In this document: piece after piece, positions 14,278 to 29,728 of the stretch
How the letters are laid out: each line of letters starts with the position of its first letter
How positions within the stretch are numbered: the first letter of the stretch is position 1
NCBI GenBank assembly: GCA_964035545.1
Contig: OZ037771.1
Coordinates: 10,051,408 to 10,115,407, forward strand
Length of the DNA stretch: 64,000 bases
DNA from: Bugula neritina
Taxonomy: Eukaryota > Bryozoa > Gymnolaemata > Cheilostomatida > Bugulidae
Direction of reading: 5' to 3'
The notes under the pieces: generated by a model
What the model was told of the DNA's origin: nothing
The model's input: the letters and a program-made list of their open reading frames with translations, nothing else
Databases searched by the model: none
Translations under genes and position numbers: made by a program

Positions 14278-15050
14278 ACACACTGAAATATACTGCAAAA
14301 TACTGAAATATACTTCAACATACTGCAACATACTGAAAGACACTACAACTCACTGAAGTATAGTGCAATATACAGAAATGTACTCTAACATACTGATATT
14401 TAATGTTACACACTGAAATATACTACAACATACTGAAATACACTGTAACATACCGAAATAAGCTGCAACATACTGCAACATACTGAAATACACTGTAACA
14501 TGATGAAGTACACTGCAACACATTGAAATAAACTGCAACAAACTGAAATATACTGCAACATACTGAAATGTACTGCAACATACTGAAATACATTGCAACA
14601 TATCGAAGTATATCGTAATAAACGGACATGTACTGAAACATACTGAAACACACTGAAACATACTGAAACATACTGAAACATACTGAAATACACTGCAACA
14701 AACTGCAACATACTGAAACATACTGTAACATGATGAAAAACACTGCAACACATTGAAATATACTGCAACAAACTGAAATATACTGCAACATACTGAAACG
14801 TACTGCAACATACTGAAACTAATTGCAACATATCGAAGTATATCGTAAAATACGGACATGTACTGTAACATACTGAAACACACTGAAACATACTGAAACA
14901 TACTGAAACATACTGAAACATACTGAGATACACTGCAACATACTGCAACATACTGAAATACACTGTAACATGATGAAATACACTGCAACACATTGGAATA
15001 TACTGCAACAAACTGGAATATACTGCAACATACTGAAATGTGCTGCAATA
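14278..15050. repeat. Mosaic satellite segment
   Basis: The first part continues the match to positions 116-530 (offset 13,994). The later part, with its two evenly spaced CGGACATGTACTG blocks at about 14,622 and 14,853, matches 1,240-1,785 (offset 13,265). At about 15,050 the pattern switches within CTGCAATATACTGAAATATACTG to a segment matching 10,612 onward. The two switches suggest recombination between mispaired repeats. Confidence 0.7.
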
Positions 15051-17063
15051 TACTGAAATATACTGCAACATACTGAAATGTACTGCAACATACTGAAATA
15101 CATTGCAACATATTGAAGTATATCGTAATAAACGGACATGTACTGAAACATACTGAAACATACTGAAACATACTGAAACATACTGAAATACACTGTAACA
15201 AACTGAAATACACTGCAACAAGTTGGAATATACTGCAACATACCCAAGTATATGGTAATATAATGAAATATACTGCAACATACCGCAACATACTCAAAAA
15301 CACTGTAACAAACTGAAATACGCTGCAACACATTGGAATAAACTGCGACATATTCAAATAAATGGTAATATACTGAAATATATTGAAATACACTGTAACA
15401 CATTGAAAAATACTGCAACATACTGAAACACACTACAACTCGCTGAAGTATAGTGTAACTTACTGAAATGTACTGTAACATAATGATATTTACTGCAACA
15501 CACTGAAACATACTGCAACATACTGAAATACACTGTTACATACTAAAATACACTGCAACATACTAAAATACACTGCAACAACCTGCAACATTCTGCAACA
15601 TACTTCAACATACTGAAAAACACTGTAACAAACTGAAATACGCTGCAACACATTGGAATATACTGCAACATACCCAAATAAATGGTAACATACTGAAATA
15701 TACTGAAATACAATGTAACACATTGAAAAATACTGCAACACACTGAAAGACACTACAACTCACTGAAGTATAGTGTAATATATGAAAACGTACTGTAACA
15801 TACTGATATTTACTGCAACACACTGAAATATACTGCAACATACTGAAATACACTGTTACATGCCAAAATAAACTGCAACATACTGCAACATACTGAAATA
15901 CACTGTAACATACTCAAATACACGGCAACATTCTGCAACATATTGAAATATACTGCAACACACTGAAATATACTGCAACACATCCAAGTAGACTGTAATA
16001 TACGGACATGTACTGTAACATACTGAAACAAAATGAAATATACTGTAACACTCTGAGTAATACTGCAAAATGCAGAAATATACTGTAACACAGTGAAGTA
16101 TACTGCAAAATTCTGAAACATACTGCAACATACTAAAACATGAGCAATATACTGAAAAATGCCTCAGCATACTCAAATATACTGCAAGATGCTGCAACAT
16201 ACGTAAATACACTGTAACATACTGAAATACACTGAAACATACTGCAGCATACTGAAGTACACTGTAAAATATTGAAATACACTGCAACACATTGGAATAT
16301 ACTGCAACACACTGAAATATACTGCAACATACTGAAATATACTGCAACACACTGCAACATACTAAAGTGCACTGTAACATACTGTAACTTACTGAAATAC
16401 ACTGCAACAAACTGTAACATACTGAAACACACTGAAACATACTGAAACATACTGAAACATACTGAGACATACTGAAATACACTGCAACATACTGAAACAT
16501 ACTGAAATATACTGAGATATACTAAAATACACTGGAACACATTGAAAAATACTGCAACATACTGAAAGACACTTCAACCCACTGAAGTATAGTGTAATAT
16601 ACGGAAATGTACTGTAACATACTGATATTTACTGTAACACACTGAAATATACTGCAACATACTGAAATACACTGTAACATACCGAAATAAACTGCAACAT
16701 AATGCAACATACTGAATTACACTGTAACATACTAAAATACACTGCAACATTCTGCAACATACTTCAACGTACTGAAAGACACTGTAACATAATGAAATAC
16801 ACTGCAACACATTGAAATATACCGCAACAGACTGGAATGTACTGCAACACATCCAAGTACATCGTAATATACGGACATGTACTGTAACATACTGGAACAT
16901 ACTGAAATACACTGCATCAAACTGTAACATACTGAAACACACTGAAACATACTGAAACATACTGAAACATACTGTAACATACTGAAACACACTGAAACAT
17001 ACTGAAACATACTGAGACATACTGAAATACACTGCAACATACTGCAACATACTGAAATATACT
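15051..17063. repeat. Copy of 10,613-12,625 (offset 4,438)
   Basis: Landmarks correspond at a constant 4,438-bp offset: 15,490 to 11,052, 15,856 to 11,418, 16,133 to 11,695 and 16,522 to 12,084. The block includes the CAACAAGTTGG and CATACCCAAG variant monomers and one GAGCAATATACTG register-shift motif at 16,142. It runs without a visible seam into the large duplicate that starts at 17,064, because that sequence is also the left edge of the window. Confidence 0.8.
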
Positions 17064-20000
17064 GAAATATACTGAAATACACTGTAACACATTGAAAAAT
17101 ACCGCAACATACAGAAAGACACTTCAACTCACCGAAGTATAGTGTAATATACGGAAATGTACTGTAACATACTGATATTTACTGTAACACACTGAAATAT
17201 ACTGCAACATACTGAAATACACTGTTACATGCCAAAATAAACTGCAACATACTGCAACATACTGAAATACACTGTAACATACTCAAATACACTGCAACAT
17301 TCTGCAACATATTGAAATATACTGCAACACACTGAAATATACTGCAACACACTGAAATATACTGCAAAATACTGAAATATACTTCAACATACTGCAACAT
17401 ACTGAAAGACACTACAACTCACTGAAGTATAGTGCAATATACAGAAATGTACTCTAACATACTGATATTTAATGTTACACACTGAAATATACTACAACAT
17501 ACTGAAATACACTGTAACATACCGAAATAAGCTGCAACATACTGCAACATACTGAAATACACTGTAACATAATGAAGTACACTGCAACACATTGAAATAC
17601 ACTGCAACAAACTGAAATATACTGCAACACATCCAAGTAGACTGTAATATACGGACATGTACTGTAACATACTGAAACAAAATGAAATATACTGTAACAC
17701 TCTGAGTAATACTGCAAAATGCTGAAATATACTGTAACACAGTGAAGTATACTGCAAAATTCTGAAACATACTGCAACATACTAAAACATGAGCCATATA
17801 CTGAAAAATGCCTCAGCATACTCAAATATACTGCAAGATGCTGCAACATACGTAAATACACTGTAACATACTGAAATACACTGCAACATACTGCAGCATA
17901 CTGAAGTACACTGTAAAATATTGAAATACACTGCAACACATTGGAATATACTGCAACACACTGAAATATACTGCAACATACTGAAATATACTGCAACATA
18001 CTGCAACATACTAAAGTGCACTGTAGCATACTGTAACTTACTGAAATACACTGCAACAAACTGTAACATACTGCAACACACTGAAATATACTGCAAAATA
18101 CTGAAATATACTTCAACATACTGCAACATACTGAAAGACACTACAACTCACTGAAGTATAGTGCAATATACAGAAATGTACTCTAACATACTGATATTTA
18201 ATGTTACACACTGAAATATACTAAAACATACTGAAATACACTGTAACATACCGAAATAAGCTGCAACATACTGCAACATACTGAAATACACTGTAACATG
18301 ATGAAGTACACTGCAACACATTGAAATACACTGCAACAAACTGAAATATACTGCAACATACTGAAATGTACTGCAACATACTGAAATACATTGCAACATA
18401 TCGAAGTATATCGTAATAAACGGACATGTACTGAAACATACTGAAACACACTGAAACATACTGAAACATACTGAAACATACTGAAATACACTGCAACAAA
18501 CTGCAACGTACTGAAACATACTGTAACATGATGAAAAACACTGCAACACATTGAAATATACTGCAACAAACTGAAATATACTGCAACATACTGAAACGTA
18601 CTGCAACATACTGAAACTAATTGCAACATATCGAAGTATATCGTAAAATACGGACATGTACTGTAACGTACTGAAACACACTGAAACATACTGAAACATA
18701 CTGAAACATACTGAAACATACTGAGATACACTGCAACATACTGCAACATACTGAAATACACTGTAACATGATGAAATACACTGCAACACATTGGAATATA
18801 CTGCAACAAACTGGAATATACTGCAACATACTGAAATGTGCTGCAACATACTGAAATACATTGCAACATATCGAAGTATATCGTAATATACGGGCATGTA
18901 CTGTAACATACTGAAACACACTGAAACATACTGAAACATACTAAAATATACTGAAACATACTGAAATACACTGTAACACATTGAAAAATACTGCAACATA
19001 CTGAAGGACACTTCAACTCACTGAAGTATAGTGTAATATACAGAAATGTACTGTAACATACTGATATTTACTGTAACACACTGAAATATACTGCAACATA
19101 CTGAAATACACTGTAACATACCGAAATAAACTGCAACATAATGCAACATACTGAATTACACTGTAACATACTAAAATACACTGCAACATTCTGCAACATA
19201 CTTCAACGTACTGAAAGACACTGTAACATAATGAAATACACTGCAACACATTGAAATATACCGCAACAGACAGGAATATACTGCAACACATCCAAGTACA
19301 TAGTAGTATACGGACATGTACTGTAACATACTGGAACATACTGAAACATACTGCAACATTCTGAAGTGCACTGTAAAATATTGAAATACACCGCAACAAA
19401 CTGCAACATATTGAAGTACACTGTACATATTGAAAAACACTGCAACACACTGAAATATACTGCAACACACTGAAATATACTGCAAAAAAACTGAATTATA
19501 CTTCAACATACTGCAACATACTGAAAGACACTACAACTCACTGAAGTATAGTGCAATATACAGAAATGTATTCTAACATACTGATATTTAATGTTACACA
19601 CTGAAATATACTACAACATACTGAAATACACTGCAACATACCGAAATAAGCTGCAACATACTGCAACATACTGAAATACACTGTAACATGATGTAGTACA
19701 CTGAAACACATTGAAATATACTGCAACACACTGAAATATACTGCAAAATACTGAATTATACTTCAACATACTGCAACATACTGAAAGACACTACAACTCA
19801 CTGAAGTATAGTGCAATATACAGAAATGTACTCTAACATACTGATATTTAATGTTACACACTGAAATATACTACAACATACTGAAATACACTGTAACATA
19901 CCGAAATAAGCTGCAACATACTGCAACATACTGAAATACACTGTAACATGATGAAGTACACTGCAACACATTGAAATACACTGCAACAAACTGAAATATA

Positions 20001-23000
20001 CTGCATCATACTGAAATGTACTGCAACATACTGAAATACATTGCAACATATCGAAGTATATCGTAATAAACGGACATGTACTGAAACATACTGAAACACA
20101 CTGAAACATACTGAAACATACTGAAACATACTGAAATACACTGCAACAAACTGCAACATACTGAAACATACTGTAACATGATGAAAAACACTGCAACACA
20201 TTGAAATATACTGCAACAAACTGAAATATACTGCAACATACTGAAACGTACTGCAACATACTGAAACTAATTGCAACATATCGATGTATATCGTAAAATA
20301 CGGACATGTACTGTAACATACTGAAACACACTGAAACATACTGAAACATACTGAAACATACTGAAACATACTGAGATACACTGCAACATACTCTAACATA
20401 CTGAAATACACTGTAACATGATGAAATACACTGCAACACATTGGAATATACGGCAACAAACTGGAATATACAGCAACATACTGAAACGTGCTGCAACATA
20501 CTGAAATACATTGCAATATATCGAAGTATATCGTAATATACGGACATGTACTGCAACATACTGAAACACACTGAAACATACTGAAACATACTGAAATATA
20601 CTGAAATATACTGAAATACACTGTAACACATTGAAAAATACTGCAACATACTGAAGGACACTTCAACTCACTGAAGTATAGTCTAATGTACAGAAATGTA
20701 CTGTAACATACTGATATTTACTGTAACACACTGAAATATACTGCAACATACTGAAATACACTGTAACATACCGAAATAAACTGCAACATAATGCAACATA
20801 CTGAATTACACTGTAACATACTAAAATACACTGCAACATTCTGCAACATACTTCAACGTACTGAAAGACACTGTAACATAATGAAATACACTGCAACACA
20901 TTGAAATATACCGCAAGAGACTGGAATATACTGCAACACATCCAAGTACATAGTAATATACGGACATGTACTGTAACATACTGGAACATACTGAAACATA
21001 CTGCAACATTCTGAAGTACACTGTAAAATATTAAAATACACCGCAACAAACTGCAACATATTGAAGTACACTGTACATATTGAAAAACACTGCAACACAC
21101 TGAAATATACTGCAACACACTGAAATATACTGCAAAATACTGAATTATACTTCAACATACTGCAACATACTGAAAGACACTACAACTCACTGAAGCATAG
21201 TGCAATATACAGAAATGTATTCTAACATACTGATATTTAATGTTACACACTGAAATATACTACAACATACTGAAATACACTGTAACATGATGTAGTACAC
21301 TGCAACACATTGAAATATACTGCAACAAACTGAAATATACTGCAACATACTGAAATGTACTGCAACATACTGAAATACATGGCAACATATCGAAGTATAT
21401 CGTAATAAACGGACATGTACTGTAACATACTGAAACACACTGAAACATACTGAAACATACTGAAACATACTGAAACATACTGAAATACACTGCAACATAC
21501 TGCAACATACTGAAACATACTGTAACATTATGAAATACACTGCAACACATTGAAATATACTGCAACAAACTGAAATATACTGCAACATACTAAAACGTAC
21601 TGCAACATACTGAAATACATTGCAACATATCGAAGTATATCGTAATATACGGACATGTACTGAAACATACTGAAACATACTGAAACATACTGAGACATAC
21701 TGAAATACACTGCAACATACTGCAACATACTGAAATATACTGAAATATACTGAAATACACTGTAACACATTGAAAAATACCGCAACATACTGAAAGACAC
21801 TTCAACTCACTGAAGTATAGTGTAATATACGAAAATGTACTGTAACATACTGATATTTACTGTAACACACTGAAATGAACTGCAACATACTGAAATACAC
21901 TGTTACATGCCAAAATAAACTGCAACATACTGCAACATACTGAAATACACTGTAACATACTCAAATACACTGCAACATTCTGCAACATATTGAAATATAC
22001 TGCAACACACTGAAATATACTGCAACACACTGAAATATACTGCAAAATACTGAAATATACTTCAACATACTGCAACATACTGAAAGACACTACAACTCAC
22101 TGAAGTATAGTGCAATATACAGAAATGTACTCTAACATACTGATATTTAATGTTACACACTGAAATATACTAAAACATACTGAAATACACTGTAACATAC
22201 CGAAATAAGCTGCAACATACTGCAACATACTGAAATACACCGTAACATGATGAAGTACACTGCAACACATTGAAATACACTGCAACAAACTGAAATATAC
22301 TGCAACATACTGAAATGTACTGCAACATACTGAAATACATTGCAACATATCGAAGTATATCGTAATAAACGGACATGTACTGAAACATACTGAAACATAC
22401 TGAAACGTACTGAAACATACTGAAACATACTGAAATACACTGTAACAAACTGAAATACACTGCAACAAGTTGGAATATACTGCAACATACCCAAGTATAT
22501 GGTAATATAATGAAATATACTGCAACATACCGCAACATACTCAAAAACACTGTAACAAACTGAAATACGCTGCAACACATTGGAATAAACTGCGACATAT
22601 CGAAATAAATGGTAATATACTGAAATATATTGAAATACACTGTAACACATTGAAAAATACTGCAACATACTGAAACACACTACAACTCGCTGAAGTATAG
22701 TGTAACTTACTGAAATGTACTGTAACATAATGATATTTACTGCAACACACTGAAACATACTGCAACATACTGAAATACACTGTTACATACTAAAATACAC
22801 TGCAACATACTAAAATACACTGCAACAACCTGCAACATTCTGCAACATACTTCAACATACTGAAAAACACTGTAACAAACTGAAATACGCTGCAACACAT
22901 TGGAATATACTGCAACATACCCAAATAAATAGTAACATACTGAAATATACTGAAATACAATGTAACACATTGAAAAATACTGCAACACACTGAAAGACAC

Positions 23001-23671
23001 TACAACTCACTGAAGTATAGTGTAATATATGAAAACGTACTGTAACATACTGATATTTACTGCAACACACTGAAATATACTGCAACATACTGAAATACAC
23101 TGTTACATGCCAAAATAAACTGCAACATACTGCAACATACTGAAATACACTGTAACATACTCAAATACACGGCAACATTCTGCAACATATTGAAATATAC
23201 TGCAACACACTGAAATATACTGCAACACATCCAAGTAGACTGTAATATACGGACATGTACTGTAACATACTGAAACAAAATGAAATATACTGTAACACTC
23301 TGAGTAATACTGCAAAATGCTGAAATATACTGTAACACAGTGAAGTATACTGCAAAATTCTGAAACATACTGCAACATACTAAAACATGAGCAATATACT
23401 GAAAAATGCCTCAGCATACTCAAATATACTGCAAGATGCTGCAACATACGTAAATACACTGTAACATACTGAAATACACTGCAACATACTGCAGCATACT
23501 GAAGTACACTGTAAAATATTGAAATACACTGCAACACATTGGAATATACTGCAACACACTGAAATATACTGCAACATACTGAAATATACTGCAACATACT
23601 GCAACATACTAAAGTGCACTGTAACATACTGTAACTTACTGAAATACACTGCAACAAACTGTAACATACTG
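17064..23671. repeat. Second copy of positions 1-6,648
   Basis: The match to the start of the window holds at offset 17,063 up to about 21,275 and at 17,023 after that. The change is a 40-bp deletion (four monomers) relative to 4,215-4,255. The match ends at 23,671 (6,648 in copy 1). From there this copy continues as 11,987 onward does, so it holds only one version of the 5.3-kb segment that is doubled in the first copy. Confidence 0.86.
18148..21276. repeat. 1,650-bp tandem doublet, example 3
   Basis: Halves start at 18,148 and 19,798, exactly 1,650 bp apart, and correspond to 1,085 and 2,735 at offset 17,063. Half-specific variants are kept: for example CTGCATCATACTG at 20,002 marks the second half here and at 2,938. 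The doublet was therefore copied as a unit and the two halves were not remade independently. Confidence 0.86.
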
Positions 23672-26345
23672 AAACACACTGAAACATACTGAAACATACT
23701 GAAACATACTGAGACATACTGAAATACACTGCAACATACTGAAACATACTGAAATATACTAAAATATACTAAAATACACTGGAACACATTGAAAAATACT
23801 GCAACATACTGAAAGACACTTCAACCCACTGAAGTACAGTGTAATATACGGAAATGTACTGTAACATACTGATATTTACTGTAACACACTGAAATATACT
23901 GCAACATACTGAAATACACTGTAACATACCGAAATAAACTGCAACATAATGTAACATACTAAATTACACTGTAACATACTAAAATACACTGCAACATTCT
24001 GCAACATACTTCAACGTACTGAAAGACACTGTAACATAATGAAATACACTGCAACACATTGAAATATACCGCAACGGACTGGAATATACTGCAACACATC
24101 CAAGTACATCGTAATATACGGACATGTACTGTAACATACTGGAACATACTGAAATACACTGCAACAAACTGTAACATACTGAAACACACTGAAACATACT
24201 GAAACATGCTGAAACATACTGTAACATACTGAAACACACTGAAACATACTGAAACATACTGAGACATACTGAAATACACTGCAACATACTGCAACATACT
24301 GAAATATACTGAAATATACTGAAATACACTGTAACACATTGAAAAATACCGCAACATACTGAAAGACACTTCAACTCACTGAAGTATAGTGTAATATACG
24401 GAAATGTACTGTAACATACTGATATTTACTGTAACACACTGAAATATACTGCAACATACTGAAATACACTGTTACATGCCAAAATAAACTGCAACATACT
24501 GCAACATACTGAAATACACTGTAACATACTCAAATACACTGCAACATTCTGCAACATATTGAAATATACTGCAACACACTGAAATATACTGCAACACACT
24601 GAAACATACTGCAAAATACTGAAATATACTTCAACATACTGAAACATACTGAAAGACACTACAACTCACTGAAGTATAGTGCAATATACAGAAATGTACT
24701 CTAACATACTGATATTTAATGTTACACACTGAAATATACTACAACATACTGAAATACACTGTAACATACCGAAATAAGCTGCAACATACTGCAACATACT
24801 GAAATACACTGTAACATGATGAAGTACACTGCAACACATTGAAATACACTGCAACAAACTGAAATATACTGCAACACATCCAAGTAGACTGTAATATACG
24901 GACATGTACTGTAACATACTGAAACAAAATGAAATATACTGTAACACTCTGAGTAATACTGCAAAAAGCTGAAATATACTGTAACACAGTGAAGTATACT
25001 GCAAAATTCTGAAACATACTGCAACATACTAAAACATGAGCCATATACTGAAAAATGCCTCAGCATACTCAAATATACTGCAAGATGCTGCAACATACGT
25101 AAATACACTGTAACATACTGAAATACACTGCAACATACTGCAGCATACTGAAGTACACTGTAAAATATTGAAATACACTGCAACACATTGGAATATACTG
25201 CAACACACTGAAATATACTGCAACATACTGAAATATACTGCAACATACTGCAACATACTAAAGTGCACTGTAGCATACTGTAACTTACTGAAATACACTG
25301 CAACAAACTGTAACATACTGAAACACACTGAAACATACTGAAACATACTGAAACATACTGTAAGATACTGAAACACACTGAAACATACTGAAACATACTG
25401 AGACATACTGAAATACACTGCAACATACTGAAACATACTGAAATATACTGAAATATACTAAAATACACTGGAACACATTGAAAAATACTGCAACATACTG
25501 AAAGACACTTCAACCCACTGAAGTATAGTGTAATATACGGAAATGTACTGTAACATACTGATATTTACTGTAACACACTGAAATATACTGCAACATACTG
25601 AAATACACTGTAACATACCGAAATAAACTGCAACATAATGCAACATACTGAATTACACTGTAACATACTAAAATACACTGCAACATTCTGCAACATACTT
25701 CAACGTACTGAAAGACACTGTAACATAATGAAATACACTGCAACACATTGAAATATACCGCAACAGACTGGAATATACTCCAACACATCCAAGTACATCG
25801 TAATATACGGACATGTACTGTAACATACTGGAACATACAGAAATACACTGCAACAAACTGTAACATACTGAAACACACTGAAACATACTGAAACATACTG
25901 AAACATACTGTAACATACTGAAACACACTGAAACATACTGAAACATACTGAGACATACTGAAATACACTGCAACATACTGCAACATACTGAAATATACTG
26001 AAATATACTGAAATACACTGTAACACATTGAAAAATACCGCAACATACTGAAAGACACTTCAACTCACTGAAGTATAGTGTAATATACGGAAATGTACTG
26101 TAACATACTGATATTTACTGTAACACACTGAAATGAACTGCAACATACTGAAATACACTGTTACATGCCAAAATAAACTGCAACATACTGCAACATACTG
26201 AAATACACTGTAACATACTCAAATACACTGCAACATTCTGCAACATATTGAATTATACTGCAACACACTGAAATATACTGCAACACACTGAAATATACTG
26301 CAAAATACTGAAATATACTTCAACATACTGCAACATACTGAAAGA
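23672..26345. repeat. Mosaic satellite segment between large blocks
   Basis: From 23,672 to about 24,650 it follows 11,987-12,965 (offset 11,685). From about 24,426 to 25,320 it follows 17,179-18,073 (offset 7,247), including the GAGCCATATACTG form of the register-shift motif at 25,038. From about 25,321 to 26,100 it follows 13,340-14,100 (offset about 12,005). A few extra monomers (for example GTAAGATACTG near 25,360) set it apart from its relatives. Overlapping matches make exact switch points uncertain. Confidence 0.75.
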
Positions 26346-29300
26346 CACTACGACTCACTGAAGTATAGTGCAATATACAGAAATGTACTCTAACATACTG
26401 ATATTTAATGTTACACACTGAAATATACTAAAACATACTGAAATACACTGTAACATACCGAAATAAGCTGCAACATACTGCAACATACTGAAATACACTG
26501 TAACATGATGAAGTACACTGCAACACATTGAAATACACTGCAACAAACTGAAATATACTGCAACATACTGAAATGTACTGCAACATGCTGAAACTAATTG
26601 CAACATATCGAAGTATATCGTAAAATACGGACATGTACTGTAACATACTGAAACACACTGAAACATACTGAAACATACTGAAACATACTGAAACATACTG
26701 AGATACACTGCAACATACTGCAACATACTGAAATACACTGTAACATGATGAAATACACTGCAACACATTGGAATATACTGCAACAAACTGGAATATACTG
26801 CAACATACTGAAATGTGCTGCAACATACTGAAATACATTGCAATATATCGAAGTATATCGTAATATACGGACATGTACTGTAACATACTGAAACACACTG
26901 AAACATACTGAAACATACTAAAATATACTGAAACATACTGAAATACACTGTAACACATTGAAAAATACTGCAACATACTGAAGGACACTTCAACTCACTG
27001 AAGTATAGTGTAATATACAGAAATGTACTGTAACATACTGATATTTACTATAACACACTGAAATATACTGCAACATACTGAAATACACTGTAACATACCG
27101 AAATAAACTGCAACATAATGCAACATACTGAATTACACTGTAACATACTAAAATACACTGCAACATTCTGCAACATACTTCAACGTACTGAAAGACACTG
27201 TAACATAATGAAATACACTGCAACACATTGAAATATACCGCAACAGACAGGAATATACTGCAACACATCCAAGTACATAGTAGTATACGGACATGTACTG
27301 TAACATACTGGAACATACTGAAACATACTGCAACATTCTGAAGTACACTGTAAGATATTGAAATACACCGCAACAAACTGCAACATATTGAAGTACACTG
27401 TACATATTGAAAAACACTGCAACACACTGAAATATACTGCAACACACTGAAATATACTGCAAATAAACTGAATTATACTTCAACATACTGCAACATACTG
27501 AAAGACACTACAACTCACTGAAGTATAGTGCAATATACAGAAATGTATTCTAACATACTGATATTTAATGTTACACACTGAAATATACTACAACATACTG
27601 AAATACACTGCAACATACCGAAATAAGCTGCAACATACTGCAACATACTGAAATACACTGTAACATGATGTAGTACACTGCAACACATTGAAATATACTG
27701 CAACACACTGAAATATACTGCAAAATACTGAATTATACTTCAACATACTGCAACATACTGAAAGACACTACAACTCATTGAAGTATAGTGCAATATACAG
27801 AAATGTACTCTAACATACTGATATTTAATGTTACACACTGAAATATACTACAACATACTGAAATACACTGTAACATACCGAAATAAGCTGCAACATACTG
27901 CAACATACTGAAATACACTGTAACATGATGAAGTACACTGCAACACATTGAAATACACTGCAACAAACTGAAATATACTGCATCATACTGAAATGTACTG
28001 CAACATACTGAAATACATTGCAACATATCGAAGTATATCGTAATAAACGGACATGTACTGAAACATACTGAAACACACTGAAACATACTGAAACATACTG
28101 AAACATACTGAAATACACTGCAACAAACTGCAACATACTGAAACATACTGTAACATGATGAAAAACACTGCAACACATTGAAATATACTGCAACAAACTG
28201 AAATATACTGCAACATACTGAAACGTACTGCAACATACTGAAACTAATTGCAACATATCGAAGTATATCGTAAAATACGGACATGTACTGTAACATACTG
28301 AAACACACTGAAACATACTGAAACATACTGAAACATACTGAAACATACTGAGATACACTGCAACATACTGCAACATACTGAAATACACTGTAACATGATG
28401 AAATACACTGCAACACATTGGAATATACTGCAACAAACTGGAATATACTGCAACATACTGAAACGTGCTGCAACATACTGAAATACATTGCAATATATCG
28501 AAGTATATCGTAATATACGGACATGTACTGTAACATACTGAAACACACTGAAACATACTGAAACATACTAAAATATACTGAAACATACTGAAATACACTC
28601 TAACACATTGAAAAATACTGCAACATACTGAAGGACACTTCAACTCACTGAAGTATAGTGTAATATACAGAAATGTACTGTAACATACTGATATTTACTG
28701 TAACACACTGAAATATACTGCAACATACTGAAATACACTGTAACATACCGAAATAAGCTGCAACATAATGCAACATACTGAATTACACTGTAACATACTA
28801 AAATACACTGCAACATTCTGCAACATACTTCAACGTACTGAAAGACACTGTAACATAATGAAATACACTGCAACACATTGAAATATACCGCAACAGACAG
28901 GAATATACTGCAACACATCCAAGTACATAGTAGTATACGGACATGTACTGTAACATACTGGAACATACTGAAACATACTGCAACATTCTGAAGTACACTG
29001 TAAAATATTGAAATACACCGCAACAAACTGCAACATATTGAAGTACACTGTACATATTGAAAAACACTGCAACACACTGAAATATACTGCAACACACTGA
29101 AATATACTGCAAAAAAACTGAATTATACATCAACATACTGCAACATACTGAAAGACACTACAACTCACTGAAGTATAGTACAATATACAGAAATGTATTC
29201 TAACATACTGATATTTAATGTTACACACTGAAATATACTACAACATACTGAAATACACTGCAACATACCGAAATAAGCTGCAACATACTGCAACATACTG

Positions 29301-29551
29301 AAATACACTGTAACATGATGTAGTACACTGCAACACATTGAAATATACTGCAACACAATGAAATATACTGCAAAATACTGAAATATACTGCAACACATCC
29401 AAGTAGACTGTAATATACGGACATGTACTGTAACATACTGAAACAAAATGAAATATACTGTAACACTCTGAGTAATACTGCAAAATGCTGAAATATACTG
29501 TAACACAGTGAAGTATACTGCAAAATTCTGAAACATACTGCAACATACTAA
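26346..29551. repeat. 1,650-bp tandem doublet, example 4, ending at the transposon
   Basis: Landmarks at 26,990 and 28,640 are 1,650 bp apart. The first half is about 1,420 bp because 230 bp (23 monomers, one rung of the 240-bp ladder) is missing at about 26,585, where CAACATGCTG joins AAACTAATTG. From about 26,990 to 29,551 the segment is repeated at 36,004-38,565 (offset 9,014), where no transposon interrupts it. Confidence 0.85.
29550..29551. other. Left copy of the probable 2-bp target duplication (AA)
   Basis: The left flank ends CATACTAA and the right flank starts AAAACATGAG. The empty site reads CATACTAAAACATGAG at 38,559 and again at 33,800. Overlaying them leaves two A residues present on both sides (29,550-29,551 and 32,116-32,117). 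The target is a run of four A residues, so a different length cannot be excluded. Confidence 0.55.
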
Positions 29552-29728
29552 CACAGTTGGTTTAAGGTCATACTTTTCATTTTCTGGCTCTTTGCCAGGT
29601 GCTTTATGTTCTATATGAACAATGTTCCACTGATAGCTCGAACAGGTTGAATGTCACAGGAACAAAAAAAATATGAAAAGATAAAGAAATTTATGTTCTC
29701 CAATATACTTTTTTATTTTTTTCAAAAG
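29552..29728 (+). repeat. Left terminal inverted repeat of the transposon
   Basis: It starts CACAGTTGGTTTAAGGTCAT and pairs with the reverse complement of 31,951-32,115. Nineteen of the first 20 bases agree. Further in, shared stretches are TGCTTTATGTT (29,600-29,610), GATAGCTCGAACAG (29,632-29,645), ATGAAAAGATA (29,673-29,683) and a T-rich segment starting ATATACTTTTTTA (29,703). Small gaps separate these blocks. Such ends are normally where transposase binds. Confidence 0.85.

Larger units (their letters stand above)
1..29551. repeat. 10-bp satellite array, left arm
   Basis: Nearly every 10 bases the sequence returns to a form of GNAACATACT (GCAACATACT, GAAACATACT, GAAATACACT, GTAACATACT, GAAATATACT, GCAACACATT). 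The plus strand is rich in A and C and poor in G. Variant monomers recur in fixed orders, which gives higher-order repeats of about 240, 1,650 and 5,300 bp. No unrelated sequence appears until 29,552. Occasional 9- and 11-bp monomers shift the register. The window starts inside the array, so its left end is not seen. The array is simple-sequence satellite DNA of the kind found in heterochromatin; that location is an inference. Confidence 0.97.

Noticed and set aside
1-29551. CRISPR array
   Set aside because: There are no alternating identical repeats and unique spacers. The units are 10 bp, continuous and all related, and no cas genes are present.
29552-29580. RAG or Transib-type recombination signal
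   Set aside because: CACAGTT matches six of seven bases of the CACAGTG heptamer, but no nonamer (ACAAAAACC) lies at a 12- or 23-bp spacing and the insertion shows no 5-bp target duplication.
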